DNA from: Strigops habroptila
Taxonomy: Eukaryota; Chordata; Aves; Psittaciformes; Psittacidae
Assembly: GCF_004027225.2 (NCBI RefSeq)
Contig: NW_022651110.1
Location: forward strand, 569,517-633,516
Direction of reading: 5' to 3'
DNA length: 64,000 bases
Both the position numbers and the translations under genes were made by a program. Below are positions 1 to 39,900 of this stretch, piece by piece; positions within the stretch are counted from its first letter, which is position 1; every line of letters begins with the position of its first letter. The notes beneath the pieces were generated by a model. It searched no databases. It was not told the origin of the DNA and worked only from the letters and a program-made list of their open reading frames with translations.

Positions 1-1336
1 GAGTGACAAATGTTGGCCGAAACCCACCTAATTTTGGTCAAAGAACAACTTATTTGGGTCAAACGAAGGGTTGTGGGTGGTTTAGAAAGGAAGAGCTGGC
101 TCTGGGCATCCTCAATGATGTGAAGAAGATGACTACGTGCCCTCCAAGCCACCTTCTTGCTGTCTTTGGTTGACAGCAGCGAGGAGGTTTGGATGAGGAC
201 AGGAACAGGGACACGGTGTTGAAGACCAGGAGCACGAATCTTGGCTCTACTGACCCTCCACAGGCACCCAAGATCACACGTGGGCAGAAGAACGTGGTGA
301 GCTTTGCCCTAGAAGGAAGATCCTGACTTATCCTAATGGTGTAGCCTGGCTGGAGGGACAGAGGACACCAGGATGGTCCTTCACCCAACGATGGAAGATG
401 ACGCAGGGGACAGGATTCAACCATCTCACCCACTTTCAACCATCCAGGAACCAAGCTGGTGTCTCCAGAGCTTGGAGTTCCACCCCAGGAGGGCACGGAC
501 CTGCTCTACAGCACACTACAAGATCCCACCTACAGGCCTGAAACAACATGATGAAGGAAGAGCCATGATCCTTGTGGCTTCAGCCCTGGTGGAACCTCAG
601 CATGGACCGGGCTGTGGGAAGGGAAAATTGAGTCCTCTGGATCTAAACCACGGGCCCAAACTGGGCAAAGATGGAGCCAGAGCTGAGCTTAAACTGTGTG
701 TGCCTGAGTTCAGCCCATAGCCAAGAGATGGGATCTCTAAATCATGGATTAAGGCTTGGAAATGGAACGGTTAAAGATTTCCAAGTAGGGAATTAGGGAT
801 TCCCAGCTAAAGGTGGACTTCTAAAGCATGGATGAACACTTGGTAGCCATAAAGTTGGGCTTCTAAGTAAGGAATTATGGATGCCCAGCTTTAAGTTAAA
901 GCTTCATGGCTGAACATTTCAAGGGGGAATAGGGGTGACTTTGCAGTTGGGTGTTAAAATCAAACCATTGCAGTGATGAAGGAATGTTGTGAGGGGAAAC
1001 ATGGATGAAGATGATGAGGACAATGGGCTTGGTTTCAATAGAATCTCCCCGTTCCTCTGATTTAGGCTCTCTGAGGCCACCTCCTGGGCTAAAAAAACCG
1101 GGGGAGATTTACACAACAAAGGCCATTGTCCATAAACCCCGTGTGAGCATCTCCCAAGAGCTCTCCTGGAAGGATTCCAGCTTGTTCTTCCCAAACGCCA
1201 GGAGAACAGCAAGAGGAGCAGAACAGGGACCGAATGGACCTGGCAGAGATCTGAAGTGCACATGCAGGGGGGAGAAACCACCTCTGGGTTCTACTCCACT
1301 CACAACACTCGTGTCCTCCTATAGACCTGGACTTAC
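1..1336 (-). other. BRD4: BRD4 intron (partial)
   Basis: No exon recognised. Positions about 730-925 hold three degenerate copies of a ~65-bp unit built around TCTAAANCATGGATNAA. Confidence 0.6.
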
Positions 1337-29304
<27,968 letters not shown>

Positions 29305-29305
<1 letters not shown>

Positions 29306-29420
29306 TCCGGCGGCGGCGGCGGCGGGCGGGGCCGGGCGGGCCGCGCTGGGGCCGGGTCCCGGTGCCGGTGCCGCTGAGGGCGGCGTCGCGGAGCGGCGGG
29401 AGGGGGGGAGGGGGGAGGAG
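29305..29420 (-). other. BRD4: Candidate BRD4 first exon (3' boundary only)
   Basis: The donor CCGGAG|GTAAGA at 29299-29304 follows a GCC-repeat leader typical of a CpG-island first exon. The start is unknown and the right end is arbitrary. The CRE cluster at 29518-29635 lies just upstream, consistent with a start site near 29.4-29.5 kb. Confidence 0.45.
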
Positions 29421-29517
29421 GAAGAGGAGGAAGAGGAGGGAGGGGGAGGGGGGGAGCCGGGCACCGAGGGGCAGCGGGTCCGGCAGCGGCGCCGCACTGA
29501 CCTCACCGCGCTGCGCC

Positions 29518-29635
29518 TGACGTCACGGCGCACCGCGGCACGCCCACCCGCCGCCGGCGGCTACGGTCGCGCCCCGCGGCGTGACGTCACGGGGGCGAGG
29601 CGCGGGCGGTGACGTAGTGCGCGGGTGTGACGTCA
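29518..29635 (-). promoter_or_regulatory. Three perfect CRE palindromes
   Basis: TGACGTCA occurs at 29518-29525, 29582-29589 and 29628-29635, with a near match TGACGTAG at 29610-29617. This 8-mer is the CREB/ATF site. Clustering just upstream of the likely BRD4 start suggests cAMP/ATF-responsive control. The sites are seen directly and the function is inferred. Confidence 0.7.
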
Positions 29636-29659
29636 CCGCATTCCCCCCCCCCCCGCCCC

Positions 29660-30080
29660 CGGAAGTGATTCCATTTGTTGCCGTTTTGGGGCAAAAAAAG
29701 GGGTATTTTGGTAAAAAGCCAAAGGATTTACTCCGTGTCCCGCCCCTAAATCCCACCTCGCAGCCATAGTTTTTGGGGTGAATCCTTTGGGAAATGGGTG
29801 TGGGGCAAGAGCTGCAAATTCTGCTGGGAAAAGGGGTTTTTGGGGGGGCAAACCAAGCAATTTTCTGCACCCGGAACGAATCCCGGCCCCATTCCCGCCG
29901 GGAATGCCGGAGAACGTAGGACGGACACAACCTGTGAAGGGAGGGCAGAAATTAACACATTTTCCAAGGGGAAAAGTTCCCTTTTGGGGGCATAAACCAC
30001 CTAAAACCGCTTGAAGCCGGCGGACGGAGGGGGTCGAGGCGCCGGCTCTGCCCCGCAGCCACATTCCAGAGCCAAGGAGC
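29660..30080. other. Intergenic spacer, AKAP8 3' end to BRD4 promoter
   Basis: About 0.4-0.6 kb with no gene and no recognised repeat. It is less GC-rich than the adjacent island, with G- and A-runs. Confidence 0.6.
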
Positions 30081-30101
30081 CGCCGGGATCCAATCGATGC
30101 T

Positions 30102-30107
30102 TTTATT
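30102..30107 (-). terminator. AKAP8: AKAP8 poly(A) signal AATAAA
   Basis: TTTATT on the plus strand gives AATAAA on the coding strand, about 300 nt downstream of the stop codon at 30409-30411. Cleavage would be expected near 30080-30090. Confidence 0.75.
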
Positions 30108-30408
30108 CATTTGCCAAACCTCAGCTTTTGTTTTGCTTTTCCCTCTCTAAAATTCCCACCCCCCCCCCCAAAACTCCCGGGTTTCTTGGGGCTGGATCCT
30201 GCCTTTTCCACCCTAAAACACCACCACGACAGAGAAAGAGCCGCAGGAAGGAAGCGGAAGGAATCGCTACTGGGATGAAGGAAGCTCCTCGAGGCCGCGG
30301 CCGGGCCCTTCCCCTTTAATTAACCCCCCCAATTAATCAAACTCTAATTAATCATCCTCATCAACCCACAATCGCAGCTTCTACCGGCACCTCCACGCAC
30401 ATTCACAG

Positions 30409-30951
30409 TTATTCCGGTTGCGGCTCCGCGGCTCCCGGTGGAGCCTCTTCCTCCTCCTCTTCCTCCTCGCTCCCACCGGCCGCCTCCTCGCTCCCGTGTT
30501 CCTCCTCTTCCTCCTCCTCCTCTTTTCCTGCCCAACCCTCAGTTTCATTTTGGGGGGAAACCACCGATTTTGGGGGCTTTTCAGGAGCTGCTGGGGGCTC
30601 TTCGGGCGCTTCCGAAGGCGCTGCCGCCGCTTCCGATGTCACCTCCGACGTCACCTCCGACGTCATCTCCTCTGCTTCCAGCTCGTCGTCTTGCAGGAAC
30701 GGGGGCATCAGGAGTGGTTTGGAGGGTTGATCCTGCTCCCCCAGATTCTTAAGGAATTCCTCAGCTTTGGAAAACTCCTGGGAAGGTTCAGCTGCTTCCG
30801 TCGCTTCCCCGCTTCCTCCTTCCCCTTCCTGGGAGACCTCGGTGGTGGCAGCCGCGGTGGCTTCGGTCGCTCCTTCCCCGGCGCCGTCTCCACCTTCCAA
30901 AGCTTCATCCACGTCTTGATCCGTGATTTCATCTGTAAAGGGATCTTCTCC
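30409..30951 (-). CDS. AKAP8: AKAP8 last exon: acidic C-terminal tail and stop
   Basis: Encodes [20 protein letters not shown] through EPQPE and a TAA stop (30409-30411): 180 residues. It is rich in Glu, Ala and Pro with runs of 8-9 Glu and a TSEV triplet repeat. GEDPFT is the conserved junction after the YLK exon. The acceptor is CCGCAG at 30952-30957. Confidence 0.95.
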   Translation of the reverse strand, partial: GEDPFTDEITDQDVDEALEGGDGAGEGATEATAAATTEVSQEGEGGSGEATEAAEPSQEFSKAEEFLKNLGEQDQPSKPLLMPPFLQDDELEAEEMTSEVTSEVTSEAAAAPSEAPEEPPAAPEKPPKSVVSPQNETEGWAGKEEEEEEEEHGSEEAAGGSEEEEEEEEAPPGAAEPQPE

Positions 30952-33900
30952 CTGCGGAAACAGAGATGGGAGAGAGACAAGGAGTCATGGAGCAACGGGA
31001 ATCTCCGCCGTGAACACACGGGAGAGGAGTTTTAGAGCAAGTGGAAATCGGCTTGGCGACGGCCCGCTCTTGCAATGGTGGAAACGGTAATTAAATAGAT
31101 AATCCATCATGGAAAATCCCAAAGGATTGGCAGGGAAAACAAATGATCCCACACCTGGAAGGAGTGGAAAAGAGCCAGTGAAATATTAAAGGTCCCACAC
31201 GGCGCTGCGGGCACCGGGGACGGACCCTGCGCTACGGCTCCGCTCCTCACCCAGGAGGAATTTGGGATCTAAGCGAAGACGATTCAAATCCAAAGGGAAT
31301 TCCTCAAGCCCGTGGCCCCGGCTCGGAGCTGCTGCCGGGCGGATTCCCCTTCCCTCGGTGGGAATTGCGGCGGTGCCTCCAGGTTTCCATCCCGCCTTTT
31401 AGTGTGTCGGGAGAGACGGAGGGATCCAGATGCGACGCGATCTCACAGCCCTCACCAAAACCCTCCAGATTCGGGGATTTTGGGGCTTTTTGGGTTCGTT
31501 TTGTTGGATTTTAGGTTGGAATTTTCACCTCGTTACCTTTAAGGAAGCCGCCAGCGCATCCCGGCCCCGCTCCCTGCGGACATCGGGGGGCTCTGCTCAC
31601 GTTCCCAGAGGTGGAGGTCAAAGGAGGGATGTTGCTGCTCTAGAAGCATGACCTTGCCAGAGAGGAGCTGCCCCACACACACCCGGGCTGCAAATCCGAG
31701 GGCAAATTCCTGACATTCCCTACTTTTGTTTTGGCTCCCCCCCCTCACAGGGGAAACACAAACCTCGCCTGTGATCGGATCGACCGCCGTGGGGCAGGGA
31801 GAGGGCTTCTTTTTCCAGATAGGAGGAAAAAAAACCTCCCTGGATCCTTCCTCCTTTCCCCCTCCCACAACCCCACCCTGGGGTTAAGATCCGCCTGGAT
31901 CACATTCAGCCCAGCCTGGCTGCCTCCACGCGAGAAGATCCATGCAGATGGAGGAGAAACCTCAACGTTCATCTTCCCTGGCTGAGGAATGTGCTGAACC
32001 CTATGGAAGTGATGGGGACAACTATGGAGGGGGGGGAAAATCAACCCTCAACCTCGCGATCTGGACCCCAACGTCCGTTATCGCCGGTCAAATCTACCGG
32101 GAAGGGGATGTGTGAAGTCCACTCGTGGTGGAGACTCTCCCGGCTTCCCATGGGAAGGGCGAGGTGGCCCGCCATCCCGGAGGAGGAGGAGGAGGAGGAG
32201 GAGGAATCTTTAGGCCGATGGTCAAGAACTCATCTCTTGATGCGGCCCCAAGTCTTGAGTTTAAGTCTCGCCCCTGAGGCTCCGGCCTGGGCGGGAGCTG
32301 TGCCGAGAACGTGGGGTTGGTTTATGGCGAGGCGGCTCTTGGCATTACCTGGAATCCTCAGATTTTCCTCCACCCCTTTTCAGCCTGGTTTTGCACCTGG
32401 GAATGATACGGAGACCGTGCTGGGATGGCTCCGAAGATCTCCTCCTGCCGCTGGCCAAAGGTCAGGAGCCCGGGATTCATTTAGATCAGCCGGCAGCCTT
32501 TGATACCGTTGCTCATGAGATGTGGCCGTGCCTGCGGACCCTGGCAGGGGTAGATGGAGTTGCACTTGAGTGGTTCCAGTTTTGGGGGGGGAGAAGGGGG
32601 TTAATTTAACTTAATTTCTCTGGTTTTTGGCGGTTTTTAAAGTTCTTGGAGACATCCTGGAGGTTTGCACCTCCTGAGGGTACCGCAGGGGTTTTACCTC
32701 ACACCCTCCTGGTCAACGGGTATGAGAGGCCGCGGTAGGGCCGAGCCGGCCCGTCCTGGGACAAGCTCCCAGCTCAAAGTCTCTTTGGACTGGACCCAGT
32801 GGGTGGAGTCGCAGTTTTTAATGGGTTTAATGGGTACTTTTAGTGCTCTGCGCTGTATTTTAGCAGAGGTGGGAGCTGGGATAGACCACAACTTACCCCC
32901 CCGGCGCCGGGGGGACAGGGCAAGCACCGGCTGCCCCGTGGCGGCTCTGCGGGCAGCTGCCTGCCCTCGTCTGCCAGGCTGCAAACGAGGGGTTGTCCCG
33001 CCGGATCCTGGGCTGTTCCCGGGTTCCCAGGGAACCAGCAAGTAGCCACAAGTGCTTCTTTTCATCTTCGCCCAGCGGAGGAGGTTGCGACCTTCCCTCT
33101 CTCTCGGATGCGGGCCTCAGCCCGGTAACCCCGCGCTTTAGGCCGGGAATAACCACCCGGCATTCCCACATGGAGCGGGGTTAACCCCCATGCTCTGAAG
33201 ACTGTGTTTGCCTTCCAGGCTTCCTTCCGGAATTCCGAACGCTGGTTTGGGCTTAAGCAAACCCTCCCCTGCCCTCTCCTCGGGCTCCGTCTCGGCTCTG
33301 AAGGTCAGCTGGGGTGTTCTCTGCCACTTCCCAAGGGAAGAGGAAGGAGAGGGAATAAAAGGGGGGGGGGGGGGCTAAGGAGGGTGTTTCAACTCACGGG
33401 AATGGGGTGCACCCACCTCGGGGTGCTTTGTCCCTTGGAGCTGCTGGGAGCGCTGCCGAGCCCGGCTCTTTACACAGGGTATAAATTCCCCCTCCCAGTG
33501 TGCAGTGGATGGAGCAGGAGCCATCCGCGTTGGATTCAATCCCAGCGGGAGTCAAGGGGTGGCTTCCCGACCCGCACGCTTGCTGGGGGGAGCCTGCTGT
33601 GTGTCCCCCCCCTTCCAAAGGCCACAGCTCGAGGGGTGGCTTTGGGGGAACTGGAATTCCTTTGGCTACTTTGGTTTCTTTAATTACGGTCTCGGTTTGG
33701 ATGGATTCAGGATTGAGCTAGAGGCGCCTGGGAAGGATGGCTGGTACATCTGCGGGTTCAATACATGAACACAAAGCAAACCAAAAAGCACGACAAGTGT
33801 AAAACCACCTATGGAGAGAAGAAACCAGACCCAGGATTGAGAGAGAGCAAAAGGCAGCAGAGAGGAACCTACGTTCATCCCCATCGGATGCAGGCAGACG

Positions 33901-36900
33901 TCCCGTCACCGACCCGCAGCTCCGCGCTGCTCCGGGCACTCGGCACCAGTTGCCAACCTCCTGAGCCACTCACCTTGAGGTATTTTTCCAGCATCTTTAC
34001 GATGTGTTTGTTATTCAGGACGCTCTTGGCCACGTGTAAACTGGTTTTCTTGAACTGCTCTGCAGCCATCTGGGGAAAGAAACAAGCCTCTGTCTAAAAG
34101 GGGAAGGCTGCAAGCGAGGAGCTCGGCTCCATGGTTTGGTTTCCTGCCTGGGAAACTGATCTGAAATCCCAGAAAACAGCCCCAAAAGGGGATGTGAGGG
34201 AGCACCCACCTCTCTTCTGCTAACATGAGGCCTGCAGAAAGAGGTGTTGCAGCAGCAGCAGCCTGAACATCCCCCAGATATCCTGAGATTAAGCCCAGGA
34301 CATGTCAAACACCCAAAGCACCAGAGACGAAGCTCCCCCAGTCTCCAGCCTGGCCCCACTTAGACATCAGTTACGTCTCATTTATGAGTTCCTCAAGTGC
34401 CCTCAAAGGCAGGTTTTGGTTTCATCTACTTATGAGCACTGCAGATTGAGAAAGAGGAAGCAAGTGGTGTCCCTCAGGGACACACCAAGCTGTGTGCTTC
34501 GGCTGATACGCTGGAGGGAAGGGATGCCATCCAGAGGGACCTGGACGCGCTCGTGAGGTGGGCAGATGCCAACCTTATGAAGTTCAACCAAGCCAAGTGT
34601 AAGGTCCTACACCTGGGTCAGGGCAATCCCAGGCACTGCTACAGGCTGGGCAGAGAAGAGATTCAGAGCAGCCTGAGGAGAAGGACTTGGGGTGTTGGGT
34701 GATGAGAAGCTGAACATGAGCCAGGTTCAGTGTGTGCTTGAGCCCAGAAACCACCCGTGTCCTGGGCTGCATCAAGCGTGAGCAGCAGGTTGAAGGAGGG
34801 GATCCTGCCCCTCTGCTCTGCTCTGGTGACACCCCGCTTGGGTGCTGCATCCAGCTCTGGTGGCCTCAACATAAGGAGGACATGGAGCTGTTGGAGCAAG
34901 TCCAGAGGAGGTTACGAGGATGAGCAGGGGCTGGAGCAGCTCCCAAATGGAGCCAGGCTGAGAACATTGGGGCTGGAGAAGAGAAGCTGCGTGGAGAGCT
35001 CAGAGCAGCTCCCAGGGGCTGAAGGGGGCTCCAGGGATGTGAAGAGGGACCTTCAGCAGGGACTGGAGCGACAGGACAAGGGGTGATGGGTTCAAACTGA
35101 AACAGGGGAAGTTCGGGTTGGACATAAGGCAGAAGTTCTTCCCTGGGAGGGTGCTGAGGCCCTGGAATGGGTTGCCCAAGGAAGATGTGAATGCTCCATC
35201 CCTGACTGTTCAATTGGATGGAGCCTTGGGTGACACGGTTTAGTGTGAGGTGTCCCTGCCCATGGCAGGGGGGTAGGAACTAGATGATCTTAAGGTCCTT
35301 TCCAACACTATTCTGTGATTCAGCCTGCACGTTTACAGCTGGCCAAGCTGCCAAACCCCCATGCACCAGAAACACCACGTTTCCCTTTCGACACCACTTT
35401 CTGTGCTCATTTCCCCATTTCTCATCCACTTGTGTTCCAACAAGCGCTGCACAGCCCATGTGCAAGCGTCCCACAACCCCTGGGCAGCAGCTTCACGTCC
35501 TGGTGTGCTCACAGACTGTGTGAGAAGGTTTTTGGAAGCCACAAACCAAGCTCGAGCGCCCGGCCGAACGCTCCGGTTCGGAGGCGAAGGCACCGCTTAC
35601 CCTGCGGTTCCTGTTGTGATCAGCAGATCTCAGGTGCCTCTGGAGAAGGTGGTTCTGTGCAGGAATTAACATGTCACAGGCCATGCAGTGAGCTGCCTCG
35701 ATCTTCTTGAAGAAGTGCTCCTGGCCAATGCCTACAGAGAAAACAAGACATCAGCCAGAAGCCAAGCCAAGTGACATGTTCGGCTGGTGGATGTCTCAGG
35801 CACCCTTCCACCCCCTAACAACCCCATGTTACAGCCAACACACTAATCCAGCACCCCTATTCCCCCCCAGTTTCTGCTTTCCAAGACAACAAGCATCCCA
35901 TATGCTGCTCTAGGACGGGCAGGATAGTTACTCTGCTCTAAACCAGATCATACCAACACAGTACCCAAGTGTAGGAGGAGGACAGATGGGGATAACAGCC
36001 TGGGGTACAAAGTGATCGACTCACCCGAGACTGTTTTCCTCCCCAAAATCCATTTATTTAAAGCTGGAAGGGACAAATCATGCTTCCCCCAGTGCTGGCT
36101 TCATTCCTCCTCTCTACTCAGGTTCAGTTTTTCTCCCTGTGGCTTACCCCAGCTCCACTCATCACTCCCAGGGGACTGGCACAAAGAGCCAAGCGGATCT
36201 TCCCCCATCACCCTCCCTGCCACACCAGATCAACTTCAGCACTTAAACGTTAAGAACAAACACAGGATTCCAGCTGCATTAACCAAACAGCCTCAAAAAA
36301 TCAACAGTTCTGGGATATTTTTCCCTTTTAACCTTAATTTTAGCACCTGACACTGCACAAGCCTCAGGAACCTGCTGCTTGAGAACCCGCAGCAGCGTCG
36401 GGCGCTTCCCCTTCCCCATGAAGTCCATTTGTTTCACAAAGCTGGCAAAACCCGCCCCGAACCTGCAGCTGGATGACTCCAATCCTTCCAGTTTTGCTCC
36501 CAAAGAACTACGACAGCACCTATTTCTTTCTTTCCTTGCACACTGACTCAGTCTCTGGACACAGAACACAGATTTACCCTTAAAAGGATCCGGCTTCTGC
36601 TTTGTGCCCTCCTTCTCGGTCAGCTCCTGGCGCCGCTTCTCGATCTTCTTGTTCCTGTTGACAATGTACTCCTGGAAGGAAGAGGAGAAAACTCAGTGTC
36701 CTCCACTGAGCTGACCACGGAGCTCCAAAGGGAATCGAGATCCCCAGAGAACACCCACAGGGAAGCCTGTGCTTGGGGAAGGAACTAGACGAGGCCAAGG
36801 TTTTCCCCTCCCCGTCATGTTATAACAAGAGATGGAAAGATCAAACTGGAGCCAAACAGAAGCCTGCTCCCACGTCACCATCAGATTCCTTGTGGGAGAC

Positions 36901-39900
36901 CCCAAATCCTTGATAAACGCCCCCAAAATGCAACCACTGGTCATCCAGAAAATAAAACTCCCTGGTCTTTATCACCACCCTCAGCTCTGGGTGGACCAAA
37001 CGAAGCCCAGAAACCCCAAATGAAGCCTTGATATCCCAGTAGGGATGCAGGGAAGGGTTGAGCTACGCCAGCATCCCACCTACCTGCAGGAACTCCACTG
37101 TTTTATCCGGGAGCTTGGTACCAATGTACCTCAAGGTCTCCTTGTGGAACTTGCTCTGGAGATGTTTCTGGATCTCCTCTTCCTCAAAGCTGCGGAACTT
37201 GCAGACAGAACAGGCAAACTGGATCCTAAGCAGAGAAATCACACCACAGATGAGGAACGAGCTCAACTTTAACACCAAGATCAAGACCATCACCACCCTT
37301 GGTGCGGTTTTATACCTCGCTGCTGCTCCACGTGCCACCCCCCCAATTTTACTTCATTTTGGACCTTTGTCATCGTGGTTTGAACCTGCACAGTTTGAAC
37401 AGCAGCTCCTTCTCCTTAAAGCTTTATGGGAGGGGAGTGGATGCTAAAACCCTGGGTGAGTTCAAAAGCAATGGGACAAATTCATGGGCACTCTTGGATG
37501 TGGAGATTCTCTCCCTGGCACCCGACAGAGAAACACTGGTGCCACCTTGGCTGGTTCATCTTGTCTTCAGCTCATTAATGGTATTATTTTATAGCAAAGC
37601 TGCATATACAGCCTTGTGTTTTGCTATATACAGCCTTTATAATGCTATAAAATAAAGCAATTAATGAGCTAAAGATGGATGTGTAAGGGCAGAGTGTGTA
37701 AGTGCGTACACAGCCTCTTAAACACCCTTCCGGACTCACTGCTCCACGCTGATCCCTGTATTAAACCCCTCAATATTCTCCTCATCTTAAAACAATCATA
37801 AAACACACAAAAAGGGCAAAAACCTGCTAAAATCAGAGCACAGGGCCCCACAATACGATTCCCCAGGAGATTCTCCTGTTCTCATGGAATAACGCCGGGA
37901 ATGGACCCATTTATCACTGCTCCTACCTGTCCATAGCACGGTCGCGCATCCGGTCTCTTCTCCGCTGCTTCTCCCTCTTCTTTTTCATCTCCTCATCATC
38001 ATCCTCGCAGCCATCTCCTGATGCTGAGAAAGAAAGCAGAGTTACTGTGCTCCCCACCACCCACTTGGCTGGTTGAGGAATGCTGGGGCTCAATCCCTCT
38101 GTTTCCTCTTCACCCTCAGCATCGGGAAGTCACAACAGCTTTCAGCCTCTAGAAGCTCTTCCTCTCCCAAACCAGCTTCCGACCACAGGGAAGCAGCAGC
38201 CTCTTCCCAAAGCCTCAGGCAGTTACTGTAAACCCCAAACCCTCTCCTCCAGCTCCCTAAAACTCCCACAGCAGTTCAAGTCTCAGGCAGCAACAGGCTG
38301 TTCCATTAGTGGGAAGAGCCCTGACTTCCATGATGCTGCAGAGCCTTCTCCATCTCCCTTCCCTGGGAGATGCTGCTGCTTTCTCCCCACGTTCTCCCTG
38401 TTCTCCTGGTTTTGCCCATGACTGAAAAAGCTCCTCACGGAAGCTGAGCAATAAAACCCAGCAGAGATGCCAGAAGCACTCCAGCAGTTCTGCTCCCTTG
38501 GGATGGGGTTGGAGATATTCCTCATGTCGCCTTCCCAAGAATTCCTTGATCACAAAGTGGTTTGGGTTGGTCCAACCCCCTGCCATGAGCAACCTTCCAC
38601 TAGAGCAGGTTGCTCCAAGCCCCTGTGTCCACCCTGGCCTTGAACACTGCCAGGGATGGGGCAGCCTCAGCTTCTCCCTTCAACCCAGTGTCCCACCACC
38701 CTCACAGGGAAAAACTTCTCCCAATATCCCATCTAACTCTTTTCTCTTCCTATTGGAAGCAGTTACTCCTCATCCCATCCCTCCATCCCTTGTCCAAAGC
38801 CCCTCTCCAGGTCTCCTGGAGCCCCTTTAGGCACTGGAGCTGCTCTAAGGTGTCCCCTTCAGGAGCCTTCTCTTCTCCAGGCTGCCCCAGCCCAGCTCTC
38901 TCAGCCTGGCTTCTATAGACCTGATAATTACTGGGAAAGCAAAAAGGAACTGAAGATCCAGCAGACCTCATCTCTGCAGTGTTTTGGGGTAGAAAGCTCC
39001 ACGTCCAAGGCCCATCAGCCTCAAAGGACTCAGGGAACAATTCACCTGACACGTTTGCAGGTAAAGAAGCCTCTGGGCATCAGAGGGAGCCTTCAATGAC
39101 ACTCAACATCCAGCTATGCCTCAGTTCCCATCCTGAAAACAACCTAAAAGCAGCAACTCAAGTCCCACGCATGGTTTTCCCCAAGTCACCCCAAGGCAGA
39201 AGGTGCAACGTGCCTGGGGCTGATGTGTCTTGACTGGAAATGACAATCCCAAACCAGCTGAAGTGGTGGGATTAGTCCTGGGAGCTGCGTGAGGGAGTAA
39301 ATCCCTACCTTCCTCCGTGAAATCACCCCGCTTCCTGTTCTCCTGCAAAAGAGAAACACAAAGAGACACTGGTGTTACTTCCCCTATGTCACCACTAATA
39401 TTGCTTCTTACTATCAAGCTTTAAATCTATGGCTGCTCCAAGGAAAGCTGTGGCCAAGTTACACACAACACAAATGGCAACAACCCCCCTCCAGCCCCTC
39501 TCTCCAGGTCTCCTGGAGCCCCTTTAGGCACTGGAGCTGCTCTAAGGGCTCCCCTTAAGGAGCCTTCTCTTCTCCAGGCTGCCCCAGCCCTCAGAGCACA
39601 TTCCCACATTCACCACGAAGACTGGTACAAAACAAGGATACTTACACCTTTGTCTGCTTCATCTCCCGACTTTTCCTCTCCTTCTCCCTCATCTGCTGTG
39701 CAAAAGGAGGAGTGTTTAAGCTGGTGCTGGGGGGGGCTTTTCTCCCACTTAATGCTCCCCTAATAAATCCCCCCAGCTTTGAAATGGAACAACTCTCAGT
39801 CGGATGAAAGAGAAAACACTTAAAAACAGAGGAAAATGGCCCAAAATGGGCTCGTACCGTTGTCGGTGTCATCTCCTTCACTGTCAGTCTTTGCCTGTTT

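Noticed and set aside
1319-1336. Extension of the BRD4 bromodomain 2 exon past STIK (reading VSPGL)
   Set aside because: These codons are the GTAAGT donor and intron; the known protein continues with SKLEAREY from an exon outside the window.
30418-31035. Plus-strand 205-codon frame opposite the AKAP8 tail
   Set aside because: Antisense shadow of the Glu-rich exon (GAG/GAA reads as Leu/Phe/Ser on the other strand).
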